Shown here: positions 9,469 through 18,427 of the stretch, one piece after another
How the letters are laid out: each line of letters begins with the position of its first letter
How positions within the stretch are numbered: the first letter of the stretch is position 1
Made by a program: the position numbers and the translations under genes
Assembly: GCF_904846185.1 (NCBI RefSeq)
Contig: NZ_CAJGZQ010000026.1
Coordinates: 1 to 47,658, forward strand
Source: Psychrobacter immobilis
GTDB taxonomy: Bacteria > Pseudomonadota > Gammaproteobacteria > Pseudomonadales > Moraxellaceae
Length of the DNA: 47,658 nt
Direction of reading: 5' to 3'
Notes under the pieces: generated by a model
What the model was told of the DNA's origin: nothing
The model's database searches: none
What the model saw: only the letters and a program-made list of their open reading frames with translations

Positions 9469-11052
9469 GTGCAAAGTTTACTGAAAAATAATAGTAGTGT
9501 AGAAGTTTGTGCTGAGCTTGAAAAAGCAAGAATCAAGATACCCACTCAACATGTTAGTAAAAGTGGATATCCTTTTCAATTTAATAGTGATGAGTGGCGT
9601 TTAGATGGCTCCACTGTTATCTACTTCGAACGTTTGTCACCTATGCCTAATAAGCTAAAAGATAGCTTTAAGAGAGCTTTGTGTCGATATGCAGAAGAGC
9701 TTTCAGCAATGCATACCTTCAATATGTTTAATCGTTTTAATGCTTTCATGAAAGCTAATAGTGATGAAAATATAACAGTAGACGCTTTATCTAACTACAG
9801 AGCTTCGTTTAACTCAGATAATGAATACAAATTAGGGGCTTTAAAAGGGTTTTTGCTAGCTTGGTATGAATGGCGCTTTGAAGGCATTGGCAAAGAAGTC
9901 GCAAGTTACTTGGACGAATTAATACTTAGAGGAAACCCTAAAGGCAATGCTGTCAAAGGTGCATGTCCATATTCGGGGCCGTTGACTCATAATGAGCTAG
10001 GGGCCTTAATTGATTGGGCGTCAAATGCATTCAATACGAAATCTCTGAATCTTAAAGAGTATGCTTTTTTTATGACATTAGCATTAACTGGTCGTCGAGC
10101 TGTTCAAATTCGATCTCTAAGATCCATAGATCTTATTTTACGTGAAGATGATAACGGTAATGATTATGTTATTAATTGTCCTAGAGCTAAGCAGCGCGGT
10201 ACTGGTTTTAGAGGACAGTTTACACCTCTTCCAATCAATGAGGATTTGTACCTTATTTTGAGCAATCAGCGTAACGAGTCGATAAAGCGGATTGAAAGTG
10301 TATTAGGAGTTGTATTACCTTCAAAAATTCAAGATCAAATCCCCATCTTTCTAGAAGAAGAAAGATTAAAGAAGATAGTGGATCAGAAGGACTTGATAAG
10401 ACAGTTTACTAAAACACCTGATTTTTTACACATGACAAGAGAGGCAGCTTCTTATTTGCTTCGAAAAGTTTCTATCAAAAATACAGCCTACTCTGAAAGA
10501 ACTGGTGATTTTATTAACTTTACAGCTTATAGGTTTAGATATACTAAAGGAACTAACCTTACACGTCGAGGAATAACAGGTGTTGCTTTAGCGGCTGCAT
10601 TAGATCATACGGATACACAGAGTATTGGTGCTTATGTAGAAAATACCGAAGAAACAGCTAAACAGATAGATGAAGTAATGGCTCCAATATTAGCCCCTCT
10701 AGCACAAGCGTTTGCTGGAAAACTGATCGCTTCTGAACGAGATGCTATTAGAGCGAATGATCCAAACAGTAGAGTAAAGAATGGGGTTTCGCAAAATATT
10801 GGTAATTGTGGGACACATGCATTCTGTGCATCTGGCTATAGAGCGTGCTATACCTGCGTAAATTTTCAACCTTGGTTAGAAGCTCCTCATACTAATGTTC
10901 TCACGGAAGTCCTAGAGGAAAGAAAAAAACAAGAGAATCTAGGTATTTCACAAAACGTTATTCAATCAACAGACAAGTTACTACTTGCTGTACAACAAGT
11001 CGTTCTTATGTGTGAAGCTATCAAGTCAGAGGAGAAAGTAGTAAATGTCTAA
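9469..11052 (+). CDS. tyrosine recombinase 2 of the island trio, with C-terminal Cys cluster
   Basis: This 527-residue protein starts at GTG, one base after the previous stop, so the two are translationally linked. Catalytic residues are recognisable but unusual. Arg210 is in TGRRAVQIRSL. The first His of the H-x-x-R box is replaced by Tyr354 (Y354-R-F-R357). His380 and the nucleophile Tyr389 are nine residues apart (DHTDTQSIGAY). After the catalytic domain there is a Cys cluster, C447-x5-C453-x6-C460-x2-C463, suggesting a small zinc-binding module for DNA or partner contact. The long N-terminal region should be the core-binding domain. The fold and context support a working or accessory recombinase; loss of the box His does not by itself prove inactivity. 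Confidence 0.85.
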   Translation: MQSLLKNNSSVEVCAELEKARIKIPTQHVSKSGYPFQFNSDEWRLDGSTVIYFERLSPMPNKLKDSFKRALCRYAEELSAMHTFNMFNRFNAFMKANSDENITVDALSNYRASFNSDNEYKLGALKGFLLAWYEWRFEGIGKEVASYLDELILRGNPKGNAVKGACPYSGPLTHNELGALIDWASNAFNTKSLNLKEYAFFMTLALTGRRAVQIRSLRSIDLILREDDNGNDYVINCPRAKQRGTGFRGQFTPLPINEDLYLILSNQRNESIKRIESVLGVVLPSKIQDQIPIFLEEERLKKIVDQKDLIRQFTKTPDFLHMTREAASYLLRKVSIKNTAYSERTGDFINFTAYRFRYTKGTNLTRRGITGVALAAALDHTDTQSIGAYVENTEETAKQIDEVMAPILAPLAQAFAGKLIASERDAIRANDPNSRVKNGVSQNIGNCGTHAFCASGYRACYTCVNFQPWLEAPHTNVLTEVLEERKKQENLGISQNVIQSTDKLLLAVQQVVLMCEAIKSEEKVVNV

Positions 11053-13135
11053 TGTCATTCATTTTCAACCTAAAGACGAGCTAACAGCTAAAGAGAACTT
11101 AGAGAGTTTTATTGTCCATTGTCGTGATAAGTTGACGCTCTATGATGATCAGGGCGGTTGGCAGAGTAATAACTGGAAACACGAACAAAAAGGGCGTTCA
11201 ATAGCAATGACCTTTTCAAAATATCGTGAAGTTTCGAATCCTGCTAACTTTGATCCTTTAGAAGAGCCTTTCCTGTCTTTTGCAAAATCTTATATTCGTT
11301 ACAACCAAAGCATCAAAGCTGTTTCAAGTGTTACTAATAAGATGGTTGCTTTACGCCTAATTCATGATGCTTTGTTTGAGGTTCATGATGATGCGGATAT
11401 ATTAAGAGTTGATGGTTTAGTCCTTATTAAGGTGAATGAACTAACTACGATTCGGATAACTAATGATGACCGCAGAAATAAAGTAGGCTACCAAATTCAA
11501 ATTCTGCTTGATTTCATTCGGGATAAGAGATTTGAACCTACACTTCAGGCATGGGTAAATCCTTGGCCTAAAGTAGGCGCAAAAGCCGAAAGAACTGACA
11601 AAGAATCTATAGAATGGCAGGATACACGTTGTCCAAGTATGCATCAAATGTTAGCTTTGGCAGATAGTTTTGCAAAAGCTGATACTCAAGAAGACAAGTA
11701 TTGGTCTAGTATTGTGGCACTGCTAATGTTTGCACCTGGAAGAGGCGGCGAGCTTTCGGAATTGACGATTGATTGTATTCATCGAGGCGAAAATGGAGCG
11801 TTAGGTGTCAGATGGTATGCTAAAAAGGGCTTTGGTCATACAATCAAGTGGGTTCCTAAAGACCTTGAAGAAACTGTTTTAGAAGCTCATAGAAGGCTAA
11901 TGGAAATTGGGCAACCTGCACGAGATGCTGCTAGGTTTGCCTACAATAACCCTGATACTTTCTTGCCTCACGAAGAATGTTGCACTTCACATGACTTTTC
12001 TGAGAATAAAAAACTAAATGCATACGAATTTGCATGTGCAATGAACTTCTCAAGATCTACTGTTGATGGGTTGCTGTATAAGAATATAGATTTAAAGTCT
12101 GACGAAGCTTGGGATTACATCGGTGAAAAAAGGACTAAGTGGATACAGAAGCTAAGATCCAATGGAAGCCCTACATATACAGCGCTAGCTCGATATACCT
12201 TAGAAGAGTATAAAAACTCAAGTTGGCCAAACTTACAGTCAATTGAACGTCCAATGTGGGAGTCTCTAGTTCTTATACGTGACCGTGAATTTCATAACCA
12301 GTTCTCCGTTAGATCCTTTTCATGGCGTCTGCCTACAGTTAACGAATTAAATGCTCAATTGGCTATCCGAGACAAGCACAAAAATCCACCTAAAACTCTT
12401 TTCCAAAGAATGGGTTATAAAGATGAAGATGGATCTGAGATTCGCTTAACTTCACATCAAATTCGTGTTTGGCTATCCACTAATGCTGAGCGTGGAGGTA
12501 TGGATGCATGGCAATTAGCACGATGGGCAGGACGAGCAAGGATAAACGACAACCGTCATTATGATCTTAGAACTAGCGAAGAGCGAGAGCAACAAGCTAG
12601 AAGTGTGATGGAGTTTAATGAGCGTCCAACGGCGCTTCAAGCTATAAAGCTTAATTTACCAGTAAGTTATAAGGATTTAGGCTTAAACCGTATCGGTGTC
12701 GCTGATGTTACAGAATACGGTATGTGTACTCATGATTATGCTATGTCACCCTGTACTAAAGGTGGTGAGTGCATGACATGTAAAGAGCATGTGTGTATCA
12801 AAGGGATGCCCAACACTTTAGAAAGCATTATTAGACTAGAAGACCAAGTAGAGTCTCAGTTCAAAAAAGCAGAGCGTGATGAAGTTAGCGGTCATTTTGG
12901 TGCTAATAGATGGGTGACTCACCTTAGTTGGAAGTTGGCACATATTCGCACGCAGCGTATATTGCTTGAGTCAGAGGACACAGCTGAAGGAGCTATTTTG
13001 TGGATTCCACCAGACCATGACCCTAGTCCAGTCAAACGCGCATTAGCACAGAATGATTTACAGATCATAGCGAATAGCGAAGATTACGTTGAAGAATCTA
13101 CACTTACATCTCTACTAGGAATCGAAAATGCCTAA
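11045..13135 (+). CDS. large tyrosine recombinase 3 of the island trio, with C-terminal Cys cluster
   Basis: This 696-residue protein's ATG overlaps the stop of recombinase 2 by 8 bp. The catalytic residues are Arg233 in APGRGGELSEL, a Lys in the AKKGFGH segment, His471-x-x-Arg474 (SHQIR), a Trp in RWAGRA and Tyr506 in NRHYD. An insertion of about 170 residues lies between the Arg and His boxes, which explains the size. The C-terminus carries C561-x8-C570-x5-C576-x2-C579-x4-C584, a probable zinc module like that in recombinase 2. Size, position and the Cys-rich tail recall TnpB of Tn554-type elements. It likely acts together with the two upstream recombinases. Confidence 0.85.
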   Translation: MSNVIHFQPKDELTAKENLESFIVHCRDKLTLYDDQGGWQSNNWKHEQKGRSIAMTFSKYREVSNPANFDPLEEPFLSFAKSYIRYNQSIKAVSSVTNKMVALRLIHDALFEVHDDADILRVDGLVLIKVNELTTIRITNDDRRNKVGYQIQILLDFIRDKRFEPTLQAWVNPWPKVGAKAERTDKESIEWQDTRCPSMHQMLALADSFAKADTQEDKYWSSIVALLMFAPGRGGELSELTIDCIHRGENGALGVRWYAKKGFGHTIKWVPKDLEETVLEAHRRLMEIGQPARDAARFAYNNPDTFLPHEECCTSHDFSENKKLNAYEFACAMNFSRSTVDGLLYKNIDLKSDEAWDYIGEKRTKWIQKLRSNGSPTYTALARYTLEEYKNSSWPNLQSIERPMWESLVLIRDREFHNQFSVRSFSWRLPTVNELNAQLAIRDKHKNPPKTLFQRMGYKDEDGSEIRLTSHQIRVWLSTNAERGGMDAWQLARWAGRARINDNRHYDLRTSEEREQQARSVMEFNERPTALQAIKLNLPVSYKDLGLNRIGVADVTEYGMCTHDYAMSPCTKGGECMTCKEHVCIKGMPNTLESIIRLEDQVESQFKKAERDEVSGHFGANRWVTHLSWKLAHIRTQRILLESEDTAEGAILWIPPDHDPSPVKRALAQNDLQIIANSEDYVEESTLTSLLGIENA

Positions 13136-13544
13136 ACAAATTATCACACAAAAAACTCTTCAAGTTGCGTTGCATGAGCTGGATAGTTGGAGTGGTAAGT
13201 TAACATGGGATAGATACGCTCAGCAGCTTGCTAAGGTGTTAGGTGAGGATGCAATCAGTCGGCATACTCTAATGTCATACAAGGTGTTAGTTGAGGCTTT
13301 TAGAGAGCGAAAAGAAAGCTTGAAAGAAGCTAAAAATAGCGATGCACCAGATATTACTCTTGAGTTTGCCAAAAAACAGATTGCTATGCTAGAAGCTAAA
13401 GTGAAGCGACTTGAAAGTCAAAATGAGAAGTTACTAGAACAGTTTGTGAGATGGCAGCATAATGCTTATATGATGCCGAAAGTGGATATGAATTTGCTTA
13501 ATCAGCAGTTAGATAAACCTTTGCCCCAAGTAAATAGAAGATAG
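13128..13544 (+). CDS. small coiled-coil protein, fourth gene of the recombinase operon
   Basis: This 138-residue protein's start overlaps the end of recombinase 3 by 8 bp, so it belongs to the same operon. The N-terminal half has a helix-turn-helix-like look (residues 1-60, including WSGKLTWDRYAQQLAKVLG). Residues 70-105 form a heptad-like coiled coil (KKQIAMLEAKVKRLESQNEKL, abbreviated here). The place and size match TnpC of Tn554 (about 125 residues), which influences orientation and efficiency of transposition; equivalence is inference from position, not from recognisable sequence identity. It could be a directionality or DNA-bridging factor. Confidence 0.7.
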   Translation: MPKQIITQKTLQVALHELDSWSGKLTWDRYAQQLAKVLGEDAISRHTLMSYKVLVEAFRERKESLKEAKNSDAPDITLEFAKKQIAMLEAKVKRLESQNEKLLEQFVRWQHNAYMMPKVDMNLLNQQLDKPLPQVNRR

Positions 13545-13571
13545 TTAATACGCTTCTATATCGCCCTGTAT

Positions 13572-13682
13572 TAGACTTAAAGAGTAGAGATGGGTAGTTT
13601 GTGCTGATTATACTTTAAAGAGCCTGTATCGGCAAACCTGAGGCTCTAAGCACTTGATTAAAGTATTAAATAGACTTAAAGA
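13572..13682 (+). repeat. direct repeat TAGACTTAAAGA (two copies) around a hairpin
   Basis: Exact 12-bp copies lie at 13572-13583 and 13671-13682, 99 bp apart, in the 199-bp gap between the recombinase operon and mod. Between them is an inverted repeat AGAGCCT (13619-13625) / AGGCTCT (13641-13647) with a 15-nt loop and no T run. This gap must also hold the promoter of the restriction-modification genes. The repeats could be operator sites or a scar at the module junction. Confidence 0.5.
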
Positions 13683-13743
13683 ATTACCTTAGCTCAAACT
13701 TTTACTTATAAAAAACTAAATATTTAACCAAATTGGAATAATC

Positions 13744-15477
13744 ATGCCGTTATTAGACTGGGTGAACCGCAATCAGGCGGAAGAAACTGCTGAAAATGTA
13801 CCTTATCATTTGCTCAAGTTTGAAAAAGCTTACGGTGATAATCGAATAGCAAAAGATAACTTGATTATTAAAGGTGATAATCTTCAAGCTCTAAAAGCAC
13901 TACTACCTTTATATGGTAATCAGATTAAATGTATATTTATCGATCCACCATATAACACTGAACAGGCTTTTGAGCATTACGATGATAAATTAGAACACGC
14001 TCAATGGCTTTATATGATGTACCCTCGTCTGCAATTACTTAAAGACCTACTTTCTGAAGATGGTTCTATTTGGATTACTGTTGATGATAAAGAAGCACAT
14101 TACTTAAAAGTAATTTGTGACGAAGTTTATGGTAGAGATAATTTCGTGGCTAACATTGTATGGGAAAAGTCTGATAGCCCTAAAATGGATTCAAATCACT
14201 TTTCTTCTAGACACGATCACTTACTTATATATTCTAAGTCTATAGAAAAGTTAAGTATAAAGAAAACTATTGGTGAAGTACCTAAGCACTACAATAGAAC
14301 CGATGATAGAGGTCGAAAATATTATACTAAGCCATTGAGGTCTATGGGTAGTGGTGAAGATACAAGAGAAGCTAGACCTTCAATGTTTTTTGCGTTAACT
14401 GCACCAGATGGCACACAAGTATTTCCAATGAAAACTAAGGAAATAGAAGGTCGATGGCGATGGGGATTGGAAAAAGTAGAAAACAATATAGATTTAATAG
14501 AATGGGTGAATGGCAAAAATGGCTGGAGTGCTTATTATCGTATATATGCAGACAATATAATAGGTAGGCCTCCTGAAACTATTTGGACACACAAAGATAC
14601 AGGAAGTAATCGGACTTCAAAAAAGGAAATTAAAGATCTTTTTAAGTCTGATTCAGTATTTAGAACGCCTAAGCCTGAAGCTTTAATAATGAAAGTGTTA
14701 GAGTTATGTACCAATAAAGGTGATCTTGTACTTGATAGCTTTTTGGGATCAGGTACTACTGCTGCTGTCGCTCATAAGATGGAACGGAAATATATCGGAA
14801 TTGAGATGGGTGAGCATGCTAATACATTGGTAATTCCTAGGCTCAAGAAAGTAATTGAAGGTGAGCAAGGGGGAATTTCCGTTACGAAAGACTACTATGA
14901 ATTAAAAGAAGATACGTTGAAGGATCTAGATTTAGCAGTGGATGATATTAAGATATTTAATAAAGTGTTGCAAAAAATAGGTAAAAACTCAGATCTAATA
15001 GATAAAGATTCTTTAAAGGTTATAAAACAAGCTACGAAACTTAAAAAAAATAAAAGTGATGTTGTATGGCAAGGTGGCGGTGGGTTTAGCTTCTATACTC
15101 TAGGCTCTCCAGTGTTCGACGAACAAGGGTTTTTACATTCAGACGTTAAGTTTAATGACCTAGCAAGTTATGTATGGTGGTTAGAGACAAAGACTCCTTT
15201 ACAGTCTAATAAGCATGATACACCATTCTTAGGTATACATAATGAAGTCGCTTATTATCTACTGTATAACGGTGTACTAGGTGATGAACGTCCGCGTGGA
15301 GGTAACTTACTGACTCATAAAGTTCTTAAATATCTTGATAAGCATTACCCATACGACGGGAAACGTATCATTATTGGAGAAGCCACACGTATTGGTGATT
15401 CAAGCTTAGAAGCATTAAATATCGAGTTTAAGCAAATTCCGTATGCTCTTTACGGTACTCAAGCGAATAAGGATTAG
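13744..15477 (+). CDS. mod: type III restriction-modification system, Mod DNA methyltransferase
   Basis: This 577-residue adenine-N6 methyltransferase is the recognition and methylation subunit of a type III system. The catalytic motif IV DPPYNT (D67-T72) precedes the AdoMet-binding motif I FLGSGTT (F333-T339), which is the beta-class order typical of Mod. The variable region between them, about 140-310, is the target-recognition domain. The C-terminal 150 residues should contact Res. It is a little shorter than EcoP15I Mod. The ATG follows TTGGAATAATC. The res gene begins 3 bp after the stop, so the two are co-translated. I saw no simple-sequence repeat tract that would make it phase-variable. 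Confidence 0.95.
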   Translation: MPLLDWVNRNQAEETAENVPYHLLKFEKAYGDNRIAKDNLIIKGDNLQALKALLPLYGNQIKCIFIDPPYNTEQAFEHYDDKLEHAQWLYMMYPRLQLLKDLLSEDGSIWITVDDKEAHYLKVICDEVYGRDNFVANIVWEKSDSPKMDSNHFSSRHDHLLIYSKSIEKLSIKKTIGEVPKHYNRTDDRGRKYYTKPLRSMGSGEDTREARPSMFFALTAPDGTQVFPMKTKEIEGRWRWGLEKVENNIDLIEWVNGKNGWSAYYRIYADNIIGRPPETIWTHKDTGSNRTSKKEIKDLFKSDSVFRTPKPEALIMKVLELCTNKGDLVLDSFLGSGTTAAVAHKMERKYIGIEMGEHANTLVIPRLKKVIEGEQGGISVTKDYYELKEDTLKDLDLAVDDIKIFNKVLQKIGKNSDLIDKDSLKVIKQATKLKKNKSDVVWQGGGGFSFYTLGSPVFDEQGFLHSDVKFNDLASYVWWLETKTPLQSNKHDTPFLGIHNEVAYYLLYNGVLGDERPRGGNLLTHKVLKYLDKHYPYDGKRIIIGEATRIGDSSLEALNIEFKQIPYALYGTQANKD

Positions 15478-15480
15478 AAA

Positions 15481-18180
15481 ATGAGCTTAAAATTAAAAAA
15501 TTATCAAAAGAAATCGCTAGAGGCTTTAAATAGGTTTTTTGTACTAGCTTCTTCATTCGGAGCTAAATCTGCTTTTGAGGAATGTATTGCTGAAAATAGC
15601 TTAGAGGCTATTAGTTATAACGACCGTCTTGAAGGTGTGCCAAGTGTATGCTTACGTGTTCCTACAGGTGGTGGTAAGACACTGATGGCGGCTCACAGCA
15701 TCCCTATTGCTGCTGAACAATACGCTAATACTGATACACCTATTGTGTTATGGCTTGTACCTACTGATATGATCAGGACTCAAACTCTATCGGCATTATC
15801 TAATCCTTATCATCCCTATCGAAAAGCCTTGCAAGGTCAATATGGTGACCGACTGAAAGTATGTGATATCGAAGCACTACAAACCCTGAATAAGCATGAT
15901 GTTGAAGGTTCATGTGTAGTCGTAGTGACTACTATACAGGCTTTCAATATTGATAAGGAGAAGACTTATCAGCGTAATGCTTATGCTTTTGACGAAAATT
16001 TAAGTGAGTTTTTTAGAAATTTATCAGCTGATCAAGTATCTAAACTAGATAAAGTCACGGAAGATACCTTGCAGCATCAACCGTTCTTAACTAAAAAAGA
16101 TATAGGTCGCGTTAAACACTCCTTAGTTAATTTTTTCAATATATACAGACCAATCATCATTGTTGATGAAGCACATAAAAACAGAGGGGGTAAAAGCTTC
16201 TTTCCTACGCTAAAACGTCTTAATCCTAAATGTTTAGTAGAGTTTACCGCTACTCCCAAAGATAACAATGTGCTGTATTCTGTATCTGCCGCTGAACTTA
16301 AAGCAGAAAATATGATCAAATTACCCATTGTTTTAACTGAGCATTCTAATGAGGATTGGCAGTCCTGTATTCGCGACTCACTCATTCATCGTGAGAACTT
16401 AGAAATACTGGCTCAAAAAGAGAATGAATACATTCGCCCAATTTTATTGATTCAAGCTCAAGATAAAAATGGAGTGGCAAACGTTGATTCTGTTAAAGAC
16501 TACTTATTGTCTGAATGTAATATCACAGAGGATTGGATAGCTATCTCAACAGGTCAAACCAAAGAGCTTGAAGATATAAATCTATTTAGTGAGTCTTGTC
16601 CTATAAGAGTAGTTATCACTGTAGAGGCATTGAAGGAAGGGTGGGATTGTTCGTTCGCTTATATTTTAGCGAGTTTACAAAATGTCAAATCGGCTACTGA
16701 TGTAGAGCAGCTACTAGGGCGAGTATTAAGAATGCCTTACGCTAAAGAACGTGCACAATCAGAGCTGAATAAAGCTTATGCACACGTTATATCAAACGAT
16801 ACAACTGAAGCTACCACTCACCTAAAAGATCGTATGGTAGAGAATATGGGCTTTAATAAGTGGGAGGCAGATGCAGCTCTGATTCCGAAAGCTCAATCCG
16901 AACTAGGTTTAGGTGAAGCAGGAGGAAGTGCAACTAAGCCTAAAGAGCCTGAGGTTTCAATACCTTTACCGTTTGATTTAAAAACAGAAGACTTAGGGTT
17001 AGAGCTGCAATCATCGGTTAAGAAATATGAAACTAGCCAAGGCTCGTCATTAGTGATTATGAAGGGTACGAGTGATGAAGTTTTTGATCGCTTACAAGAT
17101 ATAGCGCTAAACCAAGCCTCTCCTAAACAGCAAGAAAGCATACAATCTTCTTTTGAAGAGGCTAGAGCACAAAGACAATCAGTATTAGCTCCTGAGAATT
17201 GGAACGCTACATTTGCACCCATTGCGCAATTAGGTTTGTTGCTAGAAGGAGATTGGCAACTTGCTGATAAGGAAACCATTGAAGATAGTGTTGAGTGGGA
17301 CTTACTTGATTTTCCAGTGAGCTTAGAGCAATTCAGTATTAGAGAGACTGCTACTAGCTTTGAAATTGATATAAATACAGAACAGAAGTCCCTTAGTTAC
17401 AAGCGTTTGCATACAAAGCAGCTTCATTTTGAAGATATGCCAACACCAATTACAGAGGATGACTTGATTAATTGGTTAGATAGAAGAACTAGAAGATCGG
17501 GATTAACTCAAATACAGCTTAGAGCATATCTTGTGAAGCTACTGTCATACCTTATTCATGAGAAGAAATATAGCTTGACCAGTTTACATCGTGCGCAGTT
17601 TCAGTTGGCACAAGCTGTAAATGATGAGATTAATAGACTTTTCAGTTTAGCAAGAAAAAAGGCTTTTCAATCAGACTTATTTGAGCATCTTAAGGTAAGC
17701 GAAACTGTTACTCCATATAGCTCTTTTGAGTTCAAAGCAGGTATATACCCTGTAAGAAAGCCATACAGGGGTAGTTTTAAGTTTGAGAAACACTTTTATG
17801 GGCAAATAGACGATTTGAAAGAGAAAACTAATTCGGGAAAGATTACGGAAGAGTTTAAGTGCGCTCAGCTGTTAGACTTTCATGAGAAAGTTAAGCATTG
17901 GGTAAGGAATATTCCTAAACAGCCACATTCATCATTTTGGTTGCCAACTCAAAAAGACTATTTTTATCCTGATTTCGTTGCCGAGCTTATAGACGGCTCT
18001 ATTTTTGTACTTGAATACAAAGGTGGTCATATAGATACTGCTGATGATGCTCGTATCAAAAATGATATCGGTAAACAATGGGCTAAAGATAGCAATGGTA
18101 CGCGAATATTTCTAATGGCAAAAGCACAAGATAATATGGGGCGGAGTTTGGAAGAGCAAATTAATCAGGCGATTGGATAG
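15481..18180 (+). CDS. res: type III restriction-modification system, Res helicase/nuclease
   Basis: This 899-residue restriction subunit is an ATP-dependent SF2 translocase with a C-terminal nuclease. Walker A is PTGGGKT (61-67), Walker B is the DEAH box at 229-232, motif III is FTATP (255-259), and motif VI is QLLGRVLRMP from Gln410. The nuclease motif near the end is PD(830-831)...E845-Y-K847, the PD-(D/E)xK arrangement of type III Res. All expected residues are present, so the system looks functional. It is the last gene of the island; the right-hand end repeats begin 19 bp after its stop. It needs the Mod subunit for target recognition and cuts when two sites in opposite orientation are unmethylated (family knowledge). 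Confidence 0.95.
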   Translation: MSLKLKNYQKKSLEALNRFFVLASSFGAKSAFEECIAENSLEAISYNDRLEGVPSVCLRVPTGGGKTLMAAHSIPIAAEQYANTDTPIVLWLVPTDMIRTQTLSALSNPYHPYRKALQGQYGDRLKVCDIEALQTLNKHDVEGSCVVVVTTIQAFNIDKEKTYQRNAYAFDENLSEFFRNLSADQVSKLDKVTEDTLQHQPFLTKKDIGRVKHSLVNFFNIYRPIIIVDEAHKNRGGKSFFPTLKRLNPKCLVEFTATPKDNNVLYSVSAAELKAENMIKLPIVLTEHSNEDWQSCIRDSLIHRENLEILAQKENEYIRPILLIQAQDKNGVANVDSVKDYLLSECNITEDWIAISTGQTKELEDINLFSESCPIRVVITVEALKEGWDCSFAYILASLQNVKSATDVEQLLGRVLRMPYAKERAQSELNKAYAHVISNDTTEATTHLKDRMVENMGFNKWEADAALIPKAQSELGLGEAGGSATKPKEPEVSIPLPFDLKTEDLGLELQSSVKKYETSQGSSLVIMKGTSDEVFDRLQDIALNQASPKQQESIQSSFEEARAQRQSVLAPENWNATFAPIAQLGLLLEGDWQLADKETIEDSVEWDLLDFPVSLEQFSIRETATSFEIDINTEQKSLSYKRLHTKQLHFEDMPTPITEDDLINWLDRRTRRSGLTQIQLRAYLVKLLSYLIHEKKYSLTSLHRAQFQLAQAVNDEINRLFSLARKKAFQSDLFEHLKVSETVTPYSSFEFKAGIYPVRKPYRGSFKFEKHFYGQIDDLKEKTNSGKITEEFKCAQLLDFHEKVKHWVRNIPKQPHSSFWLPTQKDYFYPDFVAELIDGSIFVLEYKGGHIDTADDARIKNDIGKQWAKDSNGTRIFLMAKAQDNMGRSLEEQINQAIG

Positions 18181-18198
18181 ATATATTTTAACTAAAAA

Positions 18199-18208
18199 TG
18201 TTGATTAA
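18199..18208 (+). repeat. island end repeat R1 (TGTTGATTAA)
   Basis: Third exact copy, 19 bp after the res stop, in the same orientation as L1 and L2. Confidence 0.6.
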
Positions 18209-18259
18209 GAGCCTTAAAAGGTGGTATTTTATCTCTTAGTCAACTGTTATACTATTTAT

Positions 18260-18269
18260 TGTTGATTAA
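18260..18269 (+). repeat. island end repeat R2 (TGTTGATTAA)
   Basis: Fourth exact copy, 61 bp after R1. Fourteen bases upstream lies TTAGTCAACT (18236-18245), which matches the reverse complement of the repeat at 8 of 10 positions. R2 could therefore be one arm of an inverted recombinase site. Confidence 0.55.
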
Positions 18270-18403
18270 GAATTTTATTCTAACCTCTTCTCTTTGATTT
18301 TAAAGGATTTTTCTGGATTTATTTTATACGTTTAATATTTATGTATTCATTACCGTTCTAGGATGCACCTAAGACTTTAATGTAAAATATATGTTCTAGA
18401 AGA

Positions 18404-18427
18404 CCCTGCAATTGCAGGGTTTTTTTA
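18404..18427 (+). terminator. intrinsic terminator beyond the island
   Basis: Perfect palindrome CCCTGCAATTGCAGGG (18404-18419) followed by a T run (18420-18427). It can stop transcription coming out of res. If the island were excised between a left and a right repeat, this hairpin would fall about 150 bp behind ssb and could be its original terminator (inference). Confidence 0.85.

Noticed and set aside
13744..15477. Phase-variable mod gene (phasevarion)
   Set aside because: I looked for tetranucleotide or similar repeat tracts in and before mod and saw none; the frame is uninterrupted.
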